Source: Kangsaoukella pontilimi (lineage in GTDB: Bacteria; Pseudomonadota; Alphaproteobacteria; Rhodobacterales; Rhodobacteraceae). Taken from it: DNA of 64,000 nucleotides. The translations under genes were made by a program, and so were the position numbers. Under the pieces are notes generated by a model. The model worked only from the letters and a program-made list of their open reading frames with translations. It ran no database searches and was not told the origin of the DNA. Positions 53,442 through 63,458 of the stretch are shown here, piece after piece; position 1 is the first letter of the stretch, and each line of letters opens with the position of its first letter. The DNA lies in the NCBI RefSeq assembly GCF_009830125.1, contig NZ_WUPT01000001.1, positions 248,001 to 312,000 of the forward strand, given 5' to 3'.

Positions 53442-53471
53442 TTGAGGGCTTCTAATGGATCAATATATAGT
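53442..53471 (+). promoter_or_regulatory. Candidate promoter of the mraZ (dcw) operon
   Basis: TTGAGG (53442-53447) with TATATA (53464-53469, 16-bp spacer) or TATAGT (53466-53471, 18-bp spacer) in the most AT-rich stretch of the region. The implied leader to mraZ is about 400 nt. Confidence 0.45.
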
Positions 53472-53552
53472 ATTTAAAGCGCCAAAAATCTAAATATAGA
53501 CCCAATATCTCGGCCAGAGCGACCGGGCTCAACGCTCAATGGCGCCGTCCGT

Positions 53553-53596
53553 TCCCATGATTTCCCAAATTTTCTATTGCTTCCCATGTTTTCCCA
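53553..53596 (-). promoter_or_regulatory. Two MraZ-box-like pairs in the mraZ leader
   Basis: On the minus strand TGGGA-N5-TGGGA occurs twice (53596-53582 and 53567-53553), both with exactly 5-bp spacing. No gene is visible in 53203-53870. Confidence 0.55.
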
Positions 53597-53784
53597 TGGC
53601 ACCTTCCAAACATCGGAAGAGCGGGACAGCGCACAACGGGGCAGACAACGACCCCGGCGACCCAAAAAAGAGCAGGTTTCATACAGGCACCGCTTTTCCA
53701 ACACGAAGGATCCGGCGCGCGGGCGAGCAGACATCCCCCCAGGTGGCGCGCGCAGCTGGACTATCCCGGAGACGGGACGAGGGC

Positions 53785-53823
53785 GGCGGATCGAACACTG
53801 GCAGCAGTTCGATCCGCCGTTTT
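53785..53823 (+). terminator. Strong hairpin 48 bp before mraZ
   Basis: GGCGGATCGAAC (53785-53796) and GTTCGATCCGCC (53807-53818), a perfect 12-bp stem with a 10-nt loop, then GTTTTC. Terminator of an upstream transcript or attenuator of the dcw operon. Confidence 0.6.
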
Positions 53824-53870
53824 CGGTTTGACGGGGCAGAATTTGAAAGGGCCGCGGGACAGTGGTTCGG

Positions 53871-54359
53871 ATGTTCAGAGGCGAAGGCGTCCAGAAGGTG
53901 GACGCGAAGGGCAGGGTGTCCATCCCGGCCCATTTTCGCCGTGTTCTGGAGGCCGGTGACCCGTCCTGGACCGAAGGCAAGGCGCCCGAGTTCGTCATCG
54001 TCTATGGCGACGAGCGCCGTGATTTTCTTGAATGTTTCACCATCGACGCCGCGAACGAGGTCGATGCCGCCATCGCGGCGCTTCCGCGCGGCTCGACCAA
54101 GCGGCGCGCGATGGAAAAGGTCTTTCACGGCCAGTCCATGCCGCTGACCGTCGACGAGACGGGGCGCATCGTCCTTCCCGCGAAGCTCCGGCAGAAGATC
54201 GGGATCGACGGCGAGGCCTATTTCATCGCCATGGGCGACACCTTCCAGATCTGGAAGCCCGAGACGCACGAGCGTCACGACAGCGCCGTGGAAGAGCTTC
54301 TCGACAACCTTGGCGGGGCCGACATCTGGACCCTCCTCGAAAGCGAGGAGGAGGTCTGA
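53871..54359 (+). CDS. mraZ: Transcriptional regulator/division protein MraZ
   Basis: 162 residues, two AbrB-like SpoVT folds: FRGEGVQKVDAKGRVSIPAHFRR at the start and SMPLTVDETGRIVLPAKLRQKIG near 90-112, both with the DxxGR motif. MraZ forms a ring and represses the dcw operon by binding TGGG repeats. The ATG at 53871 matches family starts; a GTG at 53862 is in frame. First gene of the division and cell-wall cluster. Confidence 0.95.
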   Translation: MFRGEGVQKVDAKGRVSIPAHFRRVLEAGDPSWTEGKAPEFVIVYGDERRDFLECFTIDAANEVDAAIAALPRGSTKRRAMEKVFHGQSMPLTVDETGRIVLPAKLRQKIGIDGEAYFIAMGDTFQIWKPETHERHDSAVEELLDNLGGADIWTLLESEEEV

Positions 54360-54362
54360 GCG

Positions 54363-55367
54363 ATGGCCGCCGCTGCCCGGGCACCGCAGGACGCACCGCA
54401 TATCCCCGTTCTGATCGACGCGATCCTTGACGCCTGCGCGCCCATCGGGGGCGTCTGGATCGACGGCACTTTCGGCGCGGGCGGCTACACGCGCCGCCTG
54501 CTCGACGGGGGCGCCGAGCGCGTGATCGGCATCGACCGCGACCCGCTCGCCTTTCAGATGGCGGCCGGTTGGGCCGACGACTACGGCCCCCGGCTCACGC
54601 TGGTCGAAAGCACGTTTTCCAAGCTGGATCAGGCGGTTGACGCCCCGGTCGACGGCGTCGTCCTCGACCTTGGCGTCTCGTCCATGCAGCTCGATCAGGC
54701 CGAGCGTGGCTTTTCCTTCATGGCCGACGGCCCCCTGGATATGCGGATGAGTCAGTCCGGCCCCTCCGCCGCCGACCTCGTGGCCGAGGCCGATGAGACC
54801 GCGCTGGCCGACATCCTCTTTCACTACGGCGAGGAACGCGCCTCGCGCCGGATCGCCCGCGCCATCGTCACGGCGCGCGACACCGACCCCATCGTCACCA
54901 CCCGTGCGCTGGCCGCCATCGTGGAGCGCGTGCTGCCCCGGCCCAAACCGGGCCAGAGCCACCCGGCCACCCGCACGTTCCAGGCGCTTCGCATCGCGGT
55001 GAACAACGAATTCGGCGAGTTGGTCGACGGGCTGGAGGCCGCGGAACGCGTGTTGAAACCCGGCGGCTGGCTGGCCGTCGTATCGTTCCATTCTCTGGAA
55101 GACCGCGTCGTGAAACGCTTTTTTCAGGCGCGTTCCGGCAAGGGCGGGGGCGGCAACCGCTACCAGCCGGAAGAGGCCACGAACGCCCCCCGCTTCGACG
55201 CCCGGAACAAGGGCATCACCGCCGACAAGGACGAGATCGACCGCAACCCGCGCTCCCGTTCCGCCACGCTCCGCGTCGGGCGGCGCACCGACGCACCCGC
55301 CGGGCCGGTGGACCGCAGCACACTCGGGCTGCCGCGCCTCGCATTGAGAGGAGAGGACCGCCGATGA
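54363..55367 (+). CDS. rsmH: 16S rRNA (cytosine(1402)-N4)-methyltransferase
   Basis: 334 residues. SAM-binding motif [13 protein letters not shown] near 36-48, then [32 protein letters not shown] and [14 protein letters not shown], the family signatures. Methylates N4 of C1402 in 16S rRNA with RsmI. 3 bp after mraZ; its stop overlaps the ftsL ATG. Confidence 0.96.
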   Translation: MAAAARAPQDAPHIPVLIDAILDACAPIGGVWIDGTFGAGGYTRRLLDGGAERVIGIDRDPLAFQMAAGWADDYGPRLTLVESTFSKLDQAVDAPVDGVVLDLGVSSMQLDQAERGFSFMADGPLDMRMSQSGPSAADLVAEADETALADILFHYGEERASRRIARAIVTARDTDPIVTTRALAAIVERVLPRPKPGQSHPATRTFQALRIAVNNEFGELVDGLEAAERVLKPGGWLAVVSFHSLEDRVVKRFFQARSGKGGGGNRYQPEEATNAPRFDARNKGITADKDEIDRNPRSRSATLRVGRRTDAPAGPVDRSTLGLPRLALRGEDRR

Positions 55368-55711
55368 AATCGCTTCTTTACATCGTCACCGCCTGCCTCG
55401 TCATGGGGCTTGCCGTCTGGGCCTATCACCAGAACTACCAGACCCAGGCCAGCCTCCGCGAAGTCCGCGAGCTTCGCACCGAAATCGCCGACCTGCGCGA
55501 GCGCGCCGGCGTCCTTCGCGCCGAATGGGCCTATCTGAACCGTCCCGAACGCCTTGCCGATCTGGCCGACATGAATTTCGACCGCCTCGGCCTTCTGCCG
55601 CTCCGCCCCGACCATTTCGGCCATATCGACCAGATCAGCTATCCCGAACCGGTTCTCGGTCCGGTCATGGACCCGGTCGAGGTCATGCTCCGCGACGAGG
55701 CCGACCAATGA
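55364..55711 (+). CDS. ftsL: Cell division protein FtsL
   Basis: 115 residues: short cytosolic start, one transmembrane helix ([18 protein letters not shown]), then a periplasmic coiled coil ([34 protein letters not shown]) as in FtsL, the partner of FtsB and FtsQ. Sequence conservation in this family is low, so position between rsmH and ftsI supports the name. ATGA overlaps on both sides. Confidence 0.85.
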   Translation: MKSLLYIVTACLVMGLAVWAYHQNYQTQASLREVRELRTEIADLRERAGVLRAEWAYLNRPERLADLADMNFDRLGLLPLRPDHFGHIDQISYPEPVLGPVMDPVEVMLRDEADQ

Positions 55712-57492
55712 CCCGCACGCCGCTCAGACCGCTCGCCCGCATCCTCGCCGCCCGGAAAGAGGGCGAGAACCCCGACGCGATCGAGCGCGAAAACCTCGCC
55801 CGCCGCCACGAAGCGGCCCGCGACGGACAGCGTGAACGCGCCGAAGGAAGGCTTCTGGTCCTTGGCGTCGTGTTCCTCTGCGCCTTCTTCATGGTCGCGC
55901 TCAAGATGACGGCGCTTGCCGCCTCCGACCCGGCCGAGCCGCGCGCGGCGGCCTCGGGCGCGCAGATCGTGGCGACCCGCGCCGACATCACCGACCGGAA
56001 CGGCCGCATTCTGGCCACCAACCTGACCACCCATTCCCTCTATGCGCAGCCGCCCCAGATGATCGAACCGGTGCGCGCGGCCAGGGCGCTGGCGCGCATC
56101 TTCCCCGATCTCGACGAAGAGCGGCTCATCCGCCAGTTCACCGGCGAGCGGAAATTCATCTGGATCAAGCGCCGCATCAGCCCCGAACAGCAACAGGCCG
56201 TCTTCGACATCGGCGAGCCGGGGCTTCTCTTCGGCCCGCGCGAGATGCGGCTCTATCCGAACGGCAAGGTGGCAAGCCACGTCCTTGGCGGCGCGGGCTT
56301 CGGGCGCGAGGGCGTGTCCTCGGCCGAGGTCGTGGGTGTCGCCGGCGTGGAAAAGGCGATGGACGACGTCCTCCGCGATCCGGGCCGGGGCGACGTGCCG
56401 CTGGCCCTGTCGCTGGACCTGACCGTGCAGGCGGCGGTCGAGCGCGTGCTCGAAGGCGGTATGCGCCTGATGAACGCCAAGGGCGCGGCGGCGGTCCTGA
56501 TGGATGTGCACACGGGCGAGATCGTCTCGCTGGCAAGCCTTCCCGACTTCGACCCCAACGACCGGCCCCGCCCGCTGACTTCGGGCGATCCGGGCGACTC
56601 GCCGCTCTTCAACCGTGCGGTGCAGGGCGTCTACGAGCTTGGCTCGACCTACAAGATCTTCGCCGCCGCCCAGGGCATCGAAGAACGCCTCGTCAGCCGC
56701 TCGACCGTCATCGACACGCGCGGCCCGCTTACATGGGGCCGCCACAAGATCCGCGATTTCCGCAACTACGGCTCGGAACTCAGTGTCGAGGACATCATCG
56801 TCAAATCCTCCAACATCGGTACCGCGCGCATCGCCATGATGATCGGGACCGAGCGCCAGCAGGATTTCCTCGGCCAGCTCGGCCTCCTCGAAGCGGCCCC
56901 CATCGAGCTGATCGAGGCCACAGGGGCGCGCCCGCTTCTGCCGCCAAACTGGTCCGAGATCTCGACCATGACCATCAGCTACGGCCACGGCATTTCGGCG
57001 AGCCCGCTGCATCTGGCGACCGCCTATGCCTCGCTTCTGAACGGCGGGCGCAAGGTGACGCCGACGATCCTGAGGCAGGACGCGCCCACCCTCGGCCCGC
57101 GCGTCGTCAGCGAGGATACCAGCCGGCAGGCCCGCGAGATGCTGCGCGCCGTCGTCACCCGTGGCACGGCCAGCTTTGGCGAGGTGCCGGGCTACCGCGT
57201 CGGCGGCAAGACCGGCACCGCCGACAAGCCGCGCCCGCAGGGCGGCTATTACGAAGACAAGGTGATCGCGACCTTCGCCACCGTCTTCCCCGCAGACGAT
57301 CCCCGCTATGTCCTTGTCGTGACGCTGGACGAGCCGGTCGAGACCAGCGGCACCGAACCCCGCCGCACCGCCGGCTGGACCGCCGTTCCCGTCGCCGCCG
57401 AGGTCATTCGCCGCGCCGCCCCGCTTCTCGGGCTGGCACCAGCCGTTGAACCCCCCGCGCTGACAGGTGTAACACTGGCGCGCAGCGACTGA
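55708..57492 (+). CDS. ftsI: Penicillin-binding protein 3 / FtsI, septal transpeptidase
   Basis: 594 residues. Membrane anchor LLVLGVVFLCAFFMVAL near 50-65, PBP dimerisation domain with DITDRNGRILATNL, then transpeptidase: SxxK as GSTYKIF, SxN as KSSNIG and KTG as GGKTGTADK. Cross-links septal peptidoglycan with FtsW. ATG overlaps the ftsL stop (ATGA). Long basic cytosolic N-terminus. Confidence 0.95.
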   Translation: MTRTPLRPLARILAARKEGENPDAIERENLARRHEAARDGQRERAEGRLLVLGVVFLCAFFMVALKMTALAASDPAEPRAAASGAQIVATRADITDRNGRILATNLTTHSLYAQPPQMIEPVRAARALARIFPDLDEERLIRQFTGERKFIWIKRRISPEQQQAVFDIGEPGLLFGPREMRLYPNGKVASHVLGGAGFGREGVSSAEVVGVAGVEKAMDDVLRDPGRGDVPLALSLDLTVQAAVERVLEGGMRLMNAKGAAAVLMDVHTGEIVSLASLPDFDPNDRPRPLTSGDPGDSPLFNRAVQGVYELGSTYKIFAAAQGIEERLVSRSTVIDTRGPLTWGRHKIRDFRNYGSELSVEDIIVKSSNIGTARIAMMIGTERQQDFLGQLGLLEAAPIELIEATGARPLLPPNWSEISTMTISYGHGISASPLHLATAYASLLNGGRKVTPTILRQDAPTLGPRVVSEDTSRQAREMLRAVVTRGTASFGEVPGYRVGGKTGTADKPRPQGGYYEDKVIATFATVFPADDPRYVLVVTLDEPVETSGTEPRRTAGWTAVPVAAEVIRRAAPLLGLAPAVEPPALTGVTLARSD

Positions 57493-57510
57493 TAAAAAGA
57501 GGCTGAGCGG

Positions 57511-59013
57511 ATGCAGACCCGAGCGAAGACAAAGACACTGGCCGAGCTCGGGCTGGCCGCGCGCGGCGGGGCCGAGACCCGGATCACGGGCCTTTCGGTC
57601 GACAGCCGCGACGTGAAAGAGGGCCACCTCTTCGCCGCGCTTCCCGGCACCAAGGTCCATGGCGCCGAATTCATCCAATACGCGCTTCGGATGCGGGCGG
57701 GCGCCATCCTGACCGACCGCGAGGGCGCGGCCATCGCCGCGAACGAGATCGCCGCCGCCGGCGTGCCGGTCGTCGTGGCCGAGGACCCGCGCGAGGCGCT
57801 CGCCTTCACCGCCGCCCTCTGGTTCGAGGCGCAGCCGGAAACCATGGTCGCAGTCACCGGCACCAACGGCAAGACCAGCGTATCCACCTTCGCCCGCCAG
57901 CTCTGGATCGAGATGGGCCGCGAGGCGGTCAACCTCGGCACCACCGGCGTCGAAGGCGCCTTCACCGCGCCGCTCAAACACACCACGCCCGAGCCGATCA
58001 CTCTGCACCGGATGCTGGCCCGGCTGGCCGAGGCGGGGATCACCCACGCGGCGATGGAGGCCTCGTCCCACGGCCTCGCGCAGCGGCGCTGCGACGGGGT
58101 CCGTCTGGCGGCTGCGGCCTTCACCAATCTCAGCCAGGATCACCTGGACTATCACACTGATTTTGAAGACTATTTTCAGGCCAAGGCGGGTCTCTTCAAC
58201 CGCGTTCTGGACGAGGACGGCACCGCCGTCGTCAACATGGATGACGACTGGGGCCCCCGCATGGCCGAGATCGCCGAGGATATGGGGCAGGACCTCCTGA
58301 CCGTGGGGCGCGACGACGGCGTGGCACTCCGCATTCTCGGCCAGCGCTTCAGCCAGACGGGGCAGGAGCTGCGCTTCGAATGGGCGGGGCGCGTGCGTCA
58401 CGTCTCGCTTGGCCTGATCGGTGGGTTTCAGGCGGATAACGCGCTTCTGGCCGCCGGTCTCTGCATCGGTACCGGATCGGACCCGGACGAGGTGTTCGAC
58501 AGCCTCCACGCGCTTCAGACCGTCCGGGGCCGGATGCAGTTCGCCGCGCGCCGCGACAACGGTGCGGCGGTCTTTGTCGATTACGCCCACACGCCCGACG
58601 CGCTTGCCACCGCGCTCAAGGCGATCCGCCCCCATGTCATGGGCCGGCTCATCGTCGTCTTCGGCGCGGGCGGCGACCGCGACAGCGGCAAACGCCCGCT
58701 CATGGGCCGCGCCGCCGCCGACCATGCCGACATCGCCATCGTGACCGACGACAACCCCCGCAGCGAAGACCCTGCCGCCATCCGCGCCGCGATCCTCAAG
58801 GGCGCGAATCTGGGGGGCGCCGATGTGTCCGAAGTGGCCGACCGGGCCGAGGCGATCCTGCGCGGCGTCGACGCGCTCGGCCCCGGCGACACGCTTCTGA
58901 TCGCGGGCAAGGGCCATGAGACCGGCCAGATCGTGGGCGACGCGGTCCTGCCCTTCGACGACGTCGAACAGGCCAGCGTCGCCGTCGCCGCTCTCGACGG
59001 GAGACCCGCGTGA
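57511..59013 (+). CDS. murE: UDP-MurNAc-L-Ala-D-Glu ligase MurE (meso-DAP type)
   Basis: 500 residues. P-loop GTNGKTS near 117, LGTTGVEG, EASSHGLAQ, and the amino-acid-selecting motif DDNPRSEDP; DNPR marks addition of meso-diaminopimelate. Cytoplasmic step of peptidoglycan precursor synthesis. 18 bp after ftsI; stop overlaps the murF GTG. Confidence 0.97.
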   Translation: MQTRAKTKTLAELGLAARGGAETRITGLSVDSRDVKEGHLFAALPGTKVHGAEFIQYALRMRAGAILTDREGAAIAANEIAAAGVPVVVAEDPREALAFTAALWFEAQPETMVAVTGTNGKTSVSTFARQLWIEMGREAVNLGTTGVEGAFTAPLKHTTPEPITLHRMLARLAEAGITHAAMEASSHGLAQRRCDGVRLAAAAFTNLSQDHLDYHTDFEDYFQAKAGLFNRVLDEDGTAVVNMDDDWGPRMAEIAEDMGQDLLTVGRDDGVALRILGQRFSQTGQELRFEWAGRVRHVSLGLIGGFQADNALLAAGLCIGTGSDPDEVFDSLHALQTVRGRMQFAARRDNGAAVFVDYAHTPDALATALKAIRPHVMGRLIVVFGAGGDRDSGKRPLMGRAAADHADIAIVTDDNPRSEDPAAIRAAILKGANLGGADVSEVADRAEAILRGVDALGPGDTLLIAGKGHETGQIVGDAVLPFDDVEQASVAVAALDGRPA

Positions 59014-60467
59014 GCGCGCTCTGGACGGCAGAAGCCGCGCGCGAGGCGACAGGCGGCACGCTTGAGGGCCGGGCCGACTGGCAGGTTACCGGCGTCTCCA
59101 TCGACACGCGCACGATCCAGCCGGGCGATCTTTTCGTCGCACTCAAGGCCGAGCGCGACGGCCATGATTTCGTGGCCGACGCTCTCGCCAAGGGTGCCGC
59201 CGCCGCGCTGGTCAGCCGCCGCCCCGAGGGCGTGGCGGCAGACGCACCCCTTCTGATCGTCACCGACGTGCTCGACGGTCTCACCGACCTTGGCCGCGCC
59301 GCCCGGGCCCGAACAGGCGCGAAGGTCGTCGCGATCACCGGCTCTGCGGGCAAGACCTCGACCAAGGAGATGCTCCGCCATGTCCTTGAACGGCAAGGGA
59401 ATTGTCACGCCGCCGAGGCCAGCTACAACAACCACTGGGGCGTGCCCCTGACGCTGGCGCGAATGCCCGAGGACACCGATTTCGCCGTGGTCGAGATCGG
59501 CATGAACGCCCCCGGTGAAATCGCCCCCCTCAGCCGCCTGACGCGCCCCCATGTGGCGGTCGTCACCACCGTCGCAGCCGCCCATTTGGAAGCCTTCGAG
59601 TCGATCGAGGGCATCGCGCGCGAGAAGGCGTCGATCTTCGAAGGGCTTGAGCCCGGCGGCACGGCGCTCTTCAACGCCGATGTCGAAACCGCACGCATTC
59701 TGGCAGATGCGGCAAAGGCCCATGCGGAAGACGCCATCGGCTTCGGCGCTTTGCCGGGCGCGGCGCTCCGGGCGACCGATATCTCGCTCTCCGAAGGGGC
59801 GAGCGTCGTCCACGGCACCTTCCGGGGCGCGGAGTTCCTTTTCAAGGTCGGCGCACCGGGCCGGCATTTCGCGATGAACGCGCTCGCCGTCTACGGCGTC
59901 GCGGTAATCGTGGGCGCCGATGCCGATGTCGCCGCCTGCGATCTGGGCCAGTGGCGCGTGCCGCGCGGGCGGGGGCGGCGCGAGACGCTGCCCATCGACC
60001 CGGTCGAAGACCTGACCATCGAGCTGATCGACGACGCGTTCAACGCCAACCCGGCCTCTGTGGGCGCCGCGCTCTGGGTGCTGATCTCGATCACGCCCAA
60101 GGACGGGGTAGGCCGCGTGGGGCAGGGTCGGCGCATCGCCATCCTTGGCGACATGCTGGAACTCGGCACATCCGAGGCCGCGCTTCACGCAGGCCTTGCC
60201 GATCACCCCGCAATGGCGCAAGTCGACCGCGTCGACTGCGTGGGCCACCGGATGCGCGTTCTCTACGACGCGCTGCCGCCATCCCGGCGGGGCCGCTGGA
60301 CTGAAACCGCCGAGGAAATGGCGTCCAAGTCCCACGCGCTGGTCGACGCAGGCGACGTGGTCCTGGTCAAGGGATCGAAAGGCTCGAAAGTAAGCCTTGT
60401 CGTCGAGGCGCTGCGCAAACTGGGCCGCGACCGCCATGCGGCGCCCGAGGACGAGACGGGAGAATGA
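59010..60467 (+). CDS. murF: UDP-MurNAc-tripeptide:D-Ala-D-Ala ligase MurF
   Basis: 485 residues. P-loop [13 protein letters not shown] near 110-122, [24 protein letters not shown], and [10 protein letters not shown] for the C-terminal domain. GTG start overlaps the murE stop (GTGA). Adds the D-Ala-D-Ala dipeptide to the UDP-tripeptide. Confidence 0.96.
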   Translation: MSALWTAEAAREATGGTLEGRADWQVTGVSIDTRTIQPGDLFVALKAERDGHDFVADALAKGAAAALVSRRPEGVAADAPLLIVTDVLDGLTDLGRAARARTGAKVVAITGSAGKTSTKEMLRHVLERQGNCHAAEASYNNHWGVPLTLARMPEDTDFAVVEIGMNAPGEIAPLSRLTRPHVAVVTTVAAAHLEAFESIEGIAREKASIFEGLEPGGTALFNADVETARILADAAKAHAEDAIGFGALPGAALRATDISLSEGASVVHGTFRGAEFLFKVGAPGRHFAMNALAVYGVAVIVGADADVAACDLGQWRVPRGRGRRETLPIDPVEDLTIELIDDAFNANPASVGAALWVLISITPKDGVGRVGQGRRIAILGDMLELGTSEAALHAGLADHPAMAQVDRVDCVGHRMRVLYDALPPSRRGRWTETAEEMASKSHALVDAGDVVLVKGSKGSKVSLVVEALRKLGRDRHAAPEDETGE

Positions 60468-60468
60468 C

Positions 60469-61554
60469 ATGCTCTACTGGCTGACGGCCTTTTCCGATGG
60501 CGGCGACGTCTTCAACCTGTTCCGCTACATCACCTTCCGCGCAGGCGGAGCGTTCTTCACGGCGCTCGTCTTCGGCTTCCTTTTCGGTCGGCCCCTGATC
60601 GACCTTCTCAGGAAACGCCAGCGCCACGGCCAGCCGATCCGCGATGATGGGCCGGAAAGCCATATCCTGACCAAGGCAGGCACGCCCACCATGGGCGGGG
60701 TCCTGATCCTTGGCGCGCTGATCACCTCGTCGCTTCTCTGGGCGCGGCTCGATATCGGCTATGTCTGGATGGTGCTCTTCGTCACGATCGCCTTTGGTGC
60801 AATCGGCTTTATCGATGATTATCAGAAGGTTACACGAAATACGCATGCGGGTATCTCGGGCAAGACGCGTCTTGCCATCGGCTTCGCCATCGCCGCCATC
60901 GCAGGCGTCTGGGCGACGCAGTTGCACCCGGTCGAGCTGCAGAACCAGCTTGCGCTCCCGGTCTTCAAGGACGTGCTGATCAATCTTGGCTTCCTGTTCA
61001 TCCCCTTCTCGATGCTCGTCATCGTGGGCGCGGCCAATGCCGTGAACCTGACCGACGGCCTTGACGGGCTGGCCATCATGCCGGTGATGATCGCCGCGGG
61101 GTCGCTCGGCGTCATCGCCTATGCCGTGGGCCGCACCGACTTCACCGATTACCTCGGCATCAACTACGTCCCCGGCACCGGCGAAGTCCTCGTGATCGCC
61201 GCCGGTCTGATCGGCGGGGGGCTGGGCTTTCTCTGGTACAACGCGCCGCCCGCCGCCGTTTTCATGGGCGATACCGGATCGCTCGCCCTTGGCGGGGCGC
61301 TCGGGGCCGTCGCCGTCGCCACCAAGCACGAGATCGTGCTCGCCATCATCGGCGGCCTCTTCGTGGTCGAGGCGCTGAGCGTCATCATTCAGGTCGCCTA
61401 TTTCAAGGCCACGGGCAAGCGCGTCTTCCTCATGGCCCCCATCCACCATCATTTCGAGAAACGCGGCTGGGCCGAAAGCCAGATCGTCATCCGGTTCTGG
61501 ATCATCTCTCTGATCCTCGCCCTTGTCGGGCTGGCCACGCTGAAAGTCCGTTAG
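60469..61554 (+). CDS. mraY: Phospho-MurNAc-pentapeptide transferase MraY
   Basis: 361 residues, ten transmembrane helices. Catalytic landmarks: [31 protein letters not shown] and the HHHFEKRGW loop. Makes lipid I. ATG at 60469, immediately after the murF stop. Confidence 0.97.
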   Translation: MLYWLTAFSDGGDVFNLFRYITFRAGGAFFTALVFGFLFGRPLIDLLRKRQRHGQPIRDDGPESHILTKAGTPTMGGVLILGALITSSLLWARLDIGYVWMVLFVTIAFGAIGFIDDYQKVTRNTHAGISGKTRLAIGFAIAAIAGVWATQLHPVELQNQLALPVFKDVLINLGFLFIPFSMLVIVGAANAVNLTDGLDGLAIMPVMIAAGSLGVIAYAVGRTDFTDYLGINYVPGTGEVLVIAAGLIGGGLGFLWYNAPPAAVFMGDTGSLALGGALGAVAVATKHEIVLAIIGGLFVVEALSVIIQVAYFKATGKRVFLMAPIHHHFEKRGWAESQIVIRFWIISLILALVGLATLKVR

Positions 61555-61564
61555 GGAGCTCACA

Positions 61565-61963
61565 ATGGGATTTCTCATCCGCTGGATCGCCGCATTCCTT
61601 CTGCTGGCGCTCACCTTCAACCCGACCCGCTACGATTATTACGACTGGGCGCGCGCCTCGTGGTCCGATGCGACGCCCATGGTTGTGCTGGTCGGGCTTC
61701 TTCTGCTGGTGGCCTATGCGCTGTTCCTGACCGCACTCTTCCGGGGCATCGGCCGGTTGGGCGCGCTCCTGATCCTTGCCGTGATCGCCGCACTGATCTG
61801 GGTCCTGGTGGATTACGGCATCGTCAGCCTGAACAACCCCGGAGCGCTGACATGGGCGGTGCTGCTCGCGCTCTCCATCGTGCTCGCCATCGGCATGTAC
61901 TGGGGCATCCTCTGGCGCCGCATGTCCGGCCAGTTCGAAGTCGATGACGAAGACGCCGCCTGA
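61565..61963 (+). CDS. DUF6524-like small membrane protein in the dcw cluster
   Basis: 132 residues with four hydrophobic segments: FLIRWIAAFLLLALTF, PMVVLVGLLLLVAYALFLTAL, ALLILAVIAALIWVLV and AVLLALSIVLAIGMYWGIL. I recall this family as DUF6524, found in Rhodobacterales; no function known. Position between mraY and murD, in the same direction, suggests an envelope role. Confidence 0.75.
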   Translation: MGFLIRWIAAFLLLALTFNPTRYDYYDWARASWSDATPMVVLVGLLLLVAYALFLTALFRGIGRLGALLILAVIAALIWVLVDYGIVSLNNPGALTWAVLLALSIVLAIGMYWGILWRRMSGQFEVDDEDAA

Positions 61964-62030
61964 TCCCCGTGATCCGCTGGCGCCCACCCGTCACCGCCGT
62001 TAATCTCCGCCCCGAAAGACGGGGGCAGGC

Positions 62031-63446
62031 ATGATTCCGACACTTGGCTTCGACGGGCGGCGCGTTCTGGTGCTGGGCCTTGGCCGTACCGGGCAGGCGG
62101 CGGCGGCCTCGCTGGCCGCGGGTGGCGCCGAGGCGCTGGTCTGGGACGACAGCGCCACCGCGCGCGAGGCAGCCGAGGCGCAGGGCCTGAAGCTGGCCGA
62201 TCCGTCCCGCTCTGAGACATGGGAAAACCTCGCCGCCCTCGTCGTATCGCCCGGCATCCCCCATCTCTACCCCGAGCCCAACCGCTGGATCGCCGCCGCG
62301 CTCGATAGGGGCGTGCCCGTGGACAACGATATCGGCCTGTTCTTCCGCTCGCTCGGTCAGTCCGACTGGGACAGCTTCGACACCCCCCCCCGCGTCATCG
62401 CGGTGACCGGCTCGAACGGCAAATCCACCACCTCGGCGCTGATCCACCACGTTCTGGTGGAAGACGGGCGCGAGGCGCAGCTGGCGGGTAATATCGGGCG
62501 CGGCGTCCTTGATATAGACCCGCCGGGCGACGGCGGCGTGGTTGTGCTCGAACTCTCGTCCTACCAGACGGAACTCGCCCGCGCGCTCACGCCCGACGTC
62601 GCCGTCTTCACCAACCTCTCGCCCGACCATCTCGACCGCCACGGCGGCATGGGCGGCTATTTCGCGGCCAAGCGGCGGCTCTTCAGCGAGGGCGGACCGG
62701 ACCGCGCCGTCATCGGCGTGGACGAGGCCGAAGGCCGCTTCCTCGCCAACCAGCTCTCCGAAGGCCCCGAGGACATGCGCGTCATCCGCATCTCGTCGGG
62801 CACCAAGCTGGGCGGGCCGGGCTGGTCGGTCTTCGTCCGCAAGGGGTTCCTCTCCGAGACGCGCAAGGGCAAACAGGTGGGCTCGATCGACATGCGCGAG
62901 ATCGCGGGTCTGCCGGGCGCCCACAACCACCAGAACGCCACCGCGGCTTATGCAGCACTCCGTGCCATCGGTCTCGGGCCCCGTCAGATCGAGGCAGGGT
63001 TCAAGAGCTTCCGTGGCCTTCCCCACCGCAGCCAGCGGGTGGGCGAGAAAGACGGCGTGACTTTCGTCAACGACTCGAAGGCCACCAATGTGGACAGCGC
63101 CGCCAAGGCGCTCGCCGCCTTCCCGCGCATCCGCTGGATCGTCGGCGGGCAGGTGAAGGAGGGCGGCCTCGGCAGCCTCTCCAATGCCACCGAAAACGTG
63201 GTCAAGGCTTACGTCATCGGACGCCACGCCGCCGAGACCGCGCTCGACCTTGGCGACCTGCCCTTGGAGGTCTGCGAGACGATGGAGACCGCCGTCGCCC
63301 GCGCCGCAGAAGAGGCAGAGGAGGGCGACACCGTCCTCCTAGCCCCCGCCGCCGCCAGCTTCGACCAGTACGACAATTTCGAGAAGCGGGGCGAGCATTT
63401 CGCCCGGCTCGTCGCCGCGCTTCCGGGCGTGACATCCGCCAACTGA
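62031..63446 (+). CDS. murD: UDP-MurNAc-L-Ala:D-Glu ligase MurD
   Basis: 471 residues. N-terminal Rossmann part [22 protein letters not shown]-loop [13 protein letters not shown] near 125, [23 protein letters not shown], and C-terminal [17 protein letters not shown]. Second step of muropeptide synthesis, adding D-glutamate. Followed after 12 bp by an unrelated oxidoreductase gene. Confidence 0.96.
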   Translation: MIPTLGFDGRRVLVLGLGRTGQAAAASLAAGGAEALVWDDSATAREAAEAQGLKLADPSRSETWENLAALVVSPGIPHLYPEPNRWIAAALDRGVPVDNDIGLFFRSLGQSDWDSFDTPPRVIAVTGSNGKSTTSALIHHVLVEDGREAQLAGNIGRGVLDIDPPGDGGVVVLELSSYQTELARALTPDVAVFTNLSPDHLDRHGGMGGYFAAKRRLFSEGGPDRAVIGVDEAEGRFLANQLSEGPEDMRVIRISSGTKLGGPGWSVFVRKGFLSETRKGKQVGSIDMREIAGLPGAHNHQNATAAYAALRAIGLGPRQIEAGFKSFRGLPHRSQRVGEKDGVTFVNDSKATNVDSAAKALAAFPRIRWIVGGQVKEGGLGSLSNATENVVKAYVIGRHAAETALDLGDLPLEVCETMETAVARAAEEAEEGDTVLLAPAAASFDQYDNFEKRGEHFARLVAALPGVTSAN

Positions 63447-63458
63447 CAGGGAAACCGC

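Noticed and set aside
53474-53998. 174-codon minus-strand frame upstream of mraZ
   Set aside because: It crosses the MraZ boxes, the 12-bp hairpin and the 5' end of mraZ, and has no plausible domain.
55639-58917. 1092-codon open frame on the minus strand
   Set aside because: It lies wholly antisense to ftsI and murE, whose motifs are intact, and arises from high GC and codon bias. No domain is visible in it.
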